From: an uncultured Pelagibacteraceae bacterium
Lineage (GTDB): Bacteria > Pseudomonadota > Alphaproteobacteria > Pelagibacterales > Pelagibacteraceae
Direction of reading: 5' to 3'
Assembly (NCBI GenBank): GCA_902598125.1
Contig: CACKAJ010000003.1
Location: 1 to 64,000 of the forward strand
Length of the DNA: 64,000 bases
Each line of letters opens with the position of its first letter. The first letter of the stretch is position 1. The notes below the pieces were generated by a model. It did not search any database. It was not told the origin of the DNA and saw only the letters and a list, made by a program, of their open reading frames with translations. The position numbers and the translations under genes are program-made. This document shows, piece by piece, positions 62,290 through 64,000 of this stretch.

Positions 62290-63755
62290 TAAAATAAGTT
62301 GTCTAGAACTTTTGCCGATGAAAGAACTCCCGGCATACCAGCTCCTGGGTGTGTACCGGCACCCACAAAGTATAAGTTTTTATATATTTCAGATTGATTA
62401 TGAAATCTAAAATAAGCTGACTGAGAAAATTTTGGTTGAATTGAAAATCCGGACCCATAAAGCGTTGCTAGATCGATTTCAAAGTAATCAGGCGTTAAAT
62501 AAAAATCGCTTACTACATTTTCTTTAATGCCAGGCAGAACAGTTTTGTCCATTTTATCTAAAACTAAATCTTTAAATTTTTCACCTTCTTTGATCCAATT
62601 AACTTTAGATAAATTATTTGGCACTGGAACCAATACATAGAAGGCATCTTGACCTTCTGGAGCCATATTTGGATCTGTTGCAGATGGTCGATGTAAATAA
62701 TAACTTATGTCATCAGAAAGTATCTTCTTTTCAAAGATTTTATAAAGATGTTTTTCATAAGCTTCTCCAAAATAAATTGTATGATGCGCAACATTTTTAT
62801 ATTTTTTTTTAGAGCCGAAATAATAAACAAATAATCCCATTGAATAATCCATTCTTTTCATTTTTTGTTTGAAGAAAAAATCATAATCTTCTTTTGATTT
62901 GATCAAGTTATTGTAAACATTTGGGGGATCAGAGTTACAAATGACATAATCGGTATTGATTATTTTTGAATTATTAACCTTTACACCTTTAACCTTTTTA
63001 TTTTCTGTAAGTATTTCTGTAACTTCAGCGTCTTTAATGATTTTAATATTTTCCTCGATCATTAATTTTTCTAGGGCTTTAACAACACTTCCTGTTCCTC
63101 CCATTGAATAATGAATACCCCATTTTTTTTCTAAAAATAAAATTAATGCATATATTGATGTAGTGCTAAAAGGATTTCCTCCCACTAAAAGAGGATGCAT
63201 ACTAAATACTCTTCTTAATTTTTCGTTTGTTATATAATTAGAAACTAAGCTGTAGACTGACTTGTAACTTTTTAATTTTAATAAAGATGGAATTTGTTTT
63301 ATCATGAAAGTTAAATTGTTAAATGGTTTATCTGACAAATCAGTAAAACCTTTATTAAAAATTTTTTCAGTAAAATTTACAAGCTTTAGGTAACCTGTGT
63401 AATCTTTAGCACAAAACTTTTTAACTTGTTCTTCCATTGATTTAATATCGCCATTGTAATCAAAAGTTTCACCGTCATTAAATACAAAACGATACCATAA
63501 ATCTAATGGAACAATTTTAACGTAGTCAGAGATTTTTTTATTAAATAGTTCAAATAGTTCCTCAAATAAATATGGTGCAGTTATTACTGTCGGTCCACCA
63601 TCATAAATAAATTCATCTTTTTTGAAAACTCTAGCTCGCCCTCCTAGATCTGGGTGTTTTTCAACTAAAGTAACCTTGTATCCTTTAGCTTTTAATCTTA
63701 ATGCTGCAGCTAACCCACCAAAACCAGAGCCTATAATTAATATTTTTTTTGCCAT
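62289..63755 (-). CDS. crtI: Phytoene desaturase
   Basis: A 488-residue FAD enzyme making lycopene from phytoene in four steps. The N-terminal FAD site is KILIIGSGFGGLAAALRLKAKGYKVTLVEKHPDLGGRA, followed by DGGPTVITAP; the C-terminal signature is NLYFVGAGTHPGAGMPGVLSSAK. Length matches bacterial CrtI. It is the first gene of crtI-crtB-crtY-blh and starts 17 bases after the stop of the ATP synthase subunit gene, with no obvious terminator or strong promoter between them. Confidence 0.96.
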   Translation of the reverse strand: MAKKILIIGSGFGGLAAALRLKAKGYKVTLVEKHPDLGGRARVFKKDEFIYDGGPTVITAPYLFEELFELFNKKISDYVKIVPLDLWYRFVFNDGETFDYNGDIKSMEEQVKKFCAKDYTGYLKLVNFTEKIFNKGFTDLSDKPFNNLTFMIKQIPSLLKLKSYKSVYSLVSNYITNEKLRRVFSMHPLLVGGNPFSTTSIYALILFLEKKWGIHYSMGGTGSVVKALEKLMIEENIKIIKDAEVTEILTENKKVKGVKVNNSKIINTDYVICNSDPPNVYNNLIKSKEDYDFFFKQKMKRMDYSMGLFVYYFGSKKKYKNVAHHTIYFGEAYEKHLYKIFEKKILSDDISYYLHRPSATDPNMAPEGQDAFYVLVPVPNNLSKVNWIKEGEKFKDLVLDKMDKTVLPGIKENVVSDFYLTPDYFEIDLATLYGSGFSIQPKFSQSAYFRFHNQSEIYKNLYFVGAGTHPGAGMPGVLSSAKVLDNLF

Positions 63756-63772
63756 TATGAATATGGCCTATT

Positions 63773-64000
63773 CTAACTGGATTTTTTCTTAAGTGCTAAT
63801 TTTGTTTCTTCAATACTAGACATGTAAATTTTGTCTAATTTGCTTTTATCTAGGGAATTTTTTAATAATTTCTCTACTGCTTCGATCGCTATTATAACCG
63901 AGGTATTTTTAATATCTTTAAGAGCTTGATTTTTTAGTTGTTTTATTCGTTCTTCAGCATTTCGCTTTCTATTCTCCATTAATTTATGAAAATTTTCATT
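63773..64000 (-). CDS. atpF: ATP synthase F0 subunit b (or b'), 5' partial
   Basis: The C-terminal 75 residues of a frame open to the end of the window; an internal ATG at 63979 is not the true start. The sequence is a long charged helix (KLMENRKRNAEERIKQLKNQALKDIKN) followed by TSVIIAIEAVEKLLKNSLDKSKLDKIY, which is the delta-binding end of F0 subunit b in the peripheral stalk. The N-terminal membrane helix lies outside. It is co-directional with and 17 bases ahead of crtI. Whether it is b or b' cannot be decided from this part. Confidence 0.78.
   Translation of the reverse strand, partial: NENFHKLMENRKRNAEERIKQLKNQALKDIKNTSVIIAIEAVEKLLKNSLDKSKLDKIYMSSIEETKLALKKKSS

Overview
The window looks like a chromosomal segment of a SAR11-type alphaproteobacterium (Pelagibacterales). 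The base composition is strongly AT-rich, proteins are rich in Lys, Asn and Ile, and genes are packed with overlaps or a few bases between them. No insertion sequence, prophage, CRISPR array or gene-free stretch longer than about 240 bases was found. Alphaproteobacterial markers include GcrA, a BamF-like lipoprotein, DUF2093 and DUF1289 proteins, the hisS-hisZ-hisG set, a tRNA-His without G-1, the ctaB-ctaG-ctaE order, and a retinal cassette (crtI-crtB-crtY-blh) of the kind that serves proteorhodopsin. The assignment is from gene content and style; I cannot name a strain.

Layout. 1-0.9 kb: end of an NDUFA9-like reductase gene and an SMR-type membrane protein that lacks the family's key glutamate. 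1-13.5 kb: a phosphorus-acquisition block on the + strand, with ugpBAECQ for glycerophosphoryl compounds, two small membrane proteins, a histidine kinase (phoR), pstSCAB, phoU and phoB. Helically phased Pho-box-like repeats precede pstS and pstC, and an intrinsic terminator lies between those two genes. 13.5-19.5 kb: gcrA and a small membrane protein (-), an ABC-2 permease, argD, argF, a membrane-anchored cytochrome c (-), kdsB and pheA. 19.5-25.9 kb: SRP RNA, dnaX, ybaB, recR, malate synthase G (-), accA and a cold-shock protein. 26-29.3 kb: a leader with promoter, hairpins and a tiny His-containing ORF, then tRNA-His, hisS, hisZ and hisG. 29.3-31.3 kb: groES-groEL (-) behind a heat-shock-type promoter. 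31.4-37.8 kb: HAD phosphatase, ribF, ileS, lspA, bamF-like, pgi. 37.8-45.5 kb: rsmD and purD (-), a DUF2093 gene, and on the - strand ubiA-msbA-waaA-lpxK-lpxL for quinone and lipid A assembly. 45.6-49.7 kb: a DUF2721 gene, a five-gene - strand redox cluster (haloacid dehalogenase, CDGSH, pirin, quinone oxidoreductase, DUF1289) and rsmE. 49.8-57.1 kb: the aa3 cytochrome oxidase operon ctaC-ctaD-ctaB-small ORF-ctaG-ctaE-surf1, then thrC and a peroxiredoxin. 57.1-64 kb (- strand): atpF (partial), crtI, crtB, crtY, blh, ispH, thrB, rnhA.

How it fits together. The left third is a Pi and glycerol-phosphate scavenging system with its own two-component switch. The right end links energy conversion (F-type ATPase subunit, retinal synthesis, isoprenoid enzyme IspH) on one strand. 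The cox operon and cytochrome c supply the respiratory end. Genome streamlining is visible at base level: three convergent gene pairs end on a shared TTAA palindrome so that one four-base word carries both stop codons. A terminator is built into the coding end of hisG, and several genes use TTG or GTG starts with 1-26 base overlaps.
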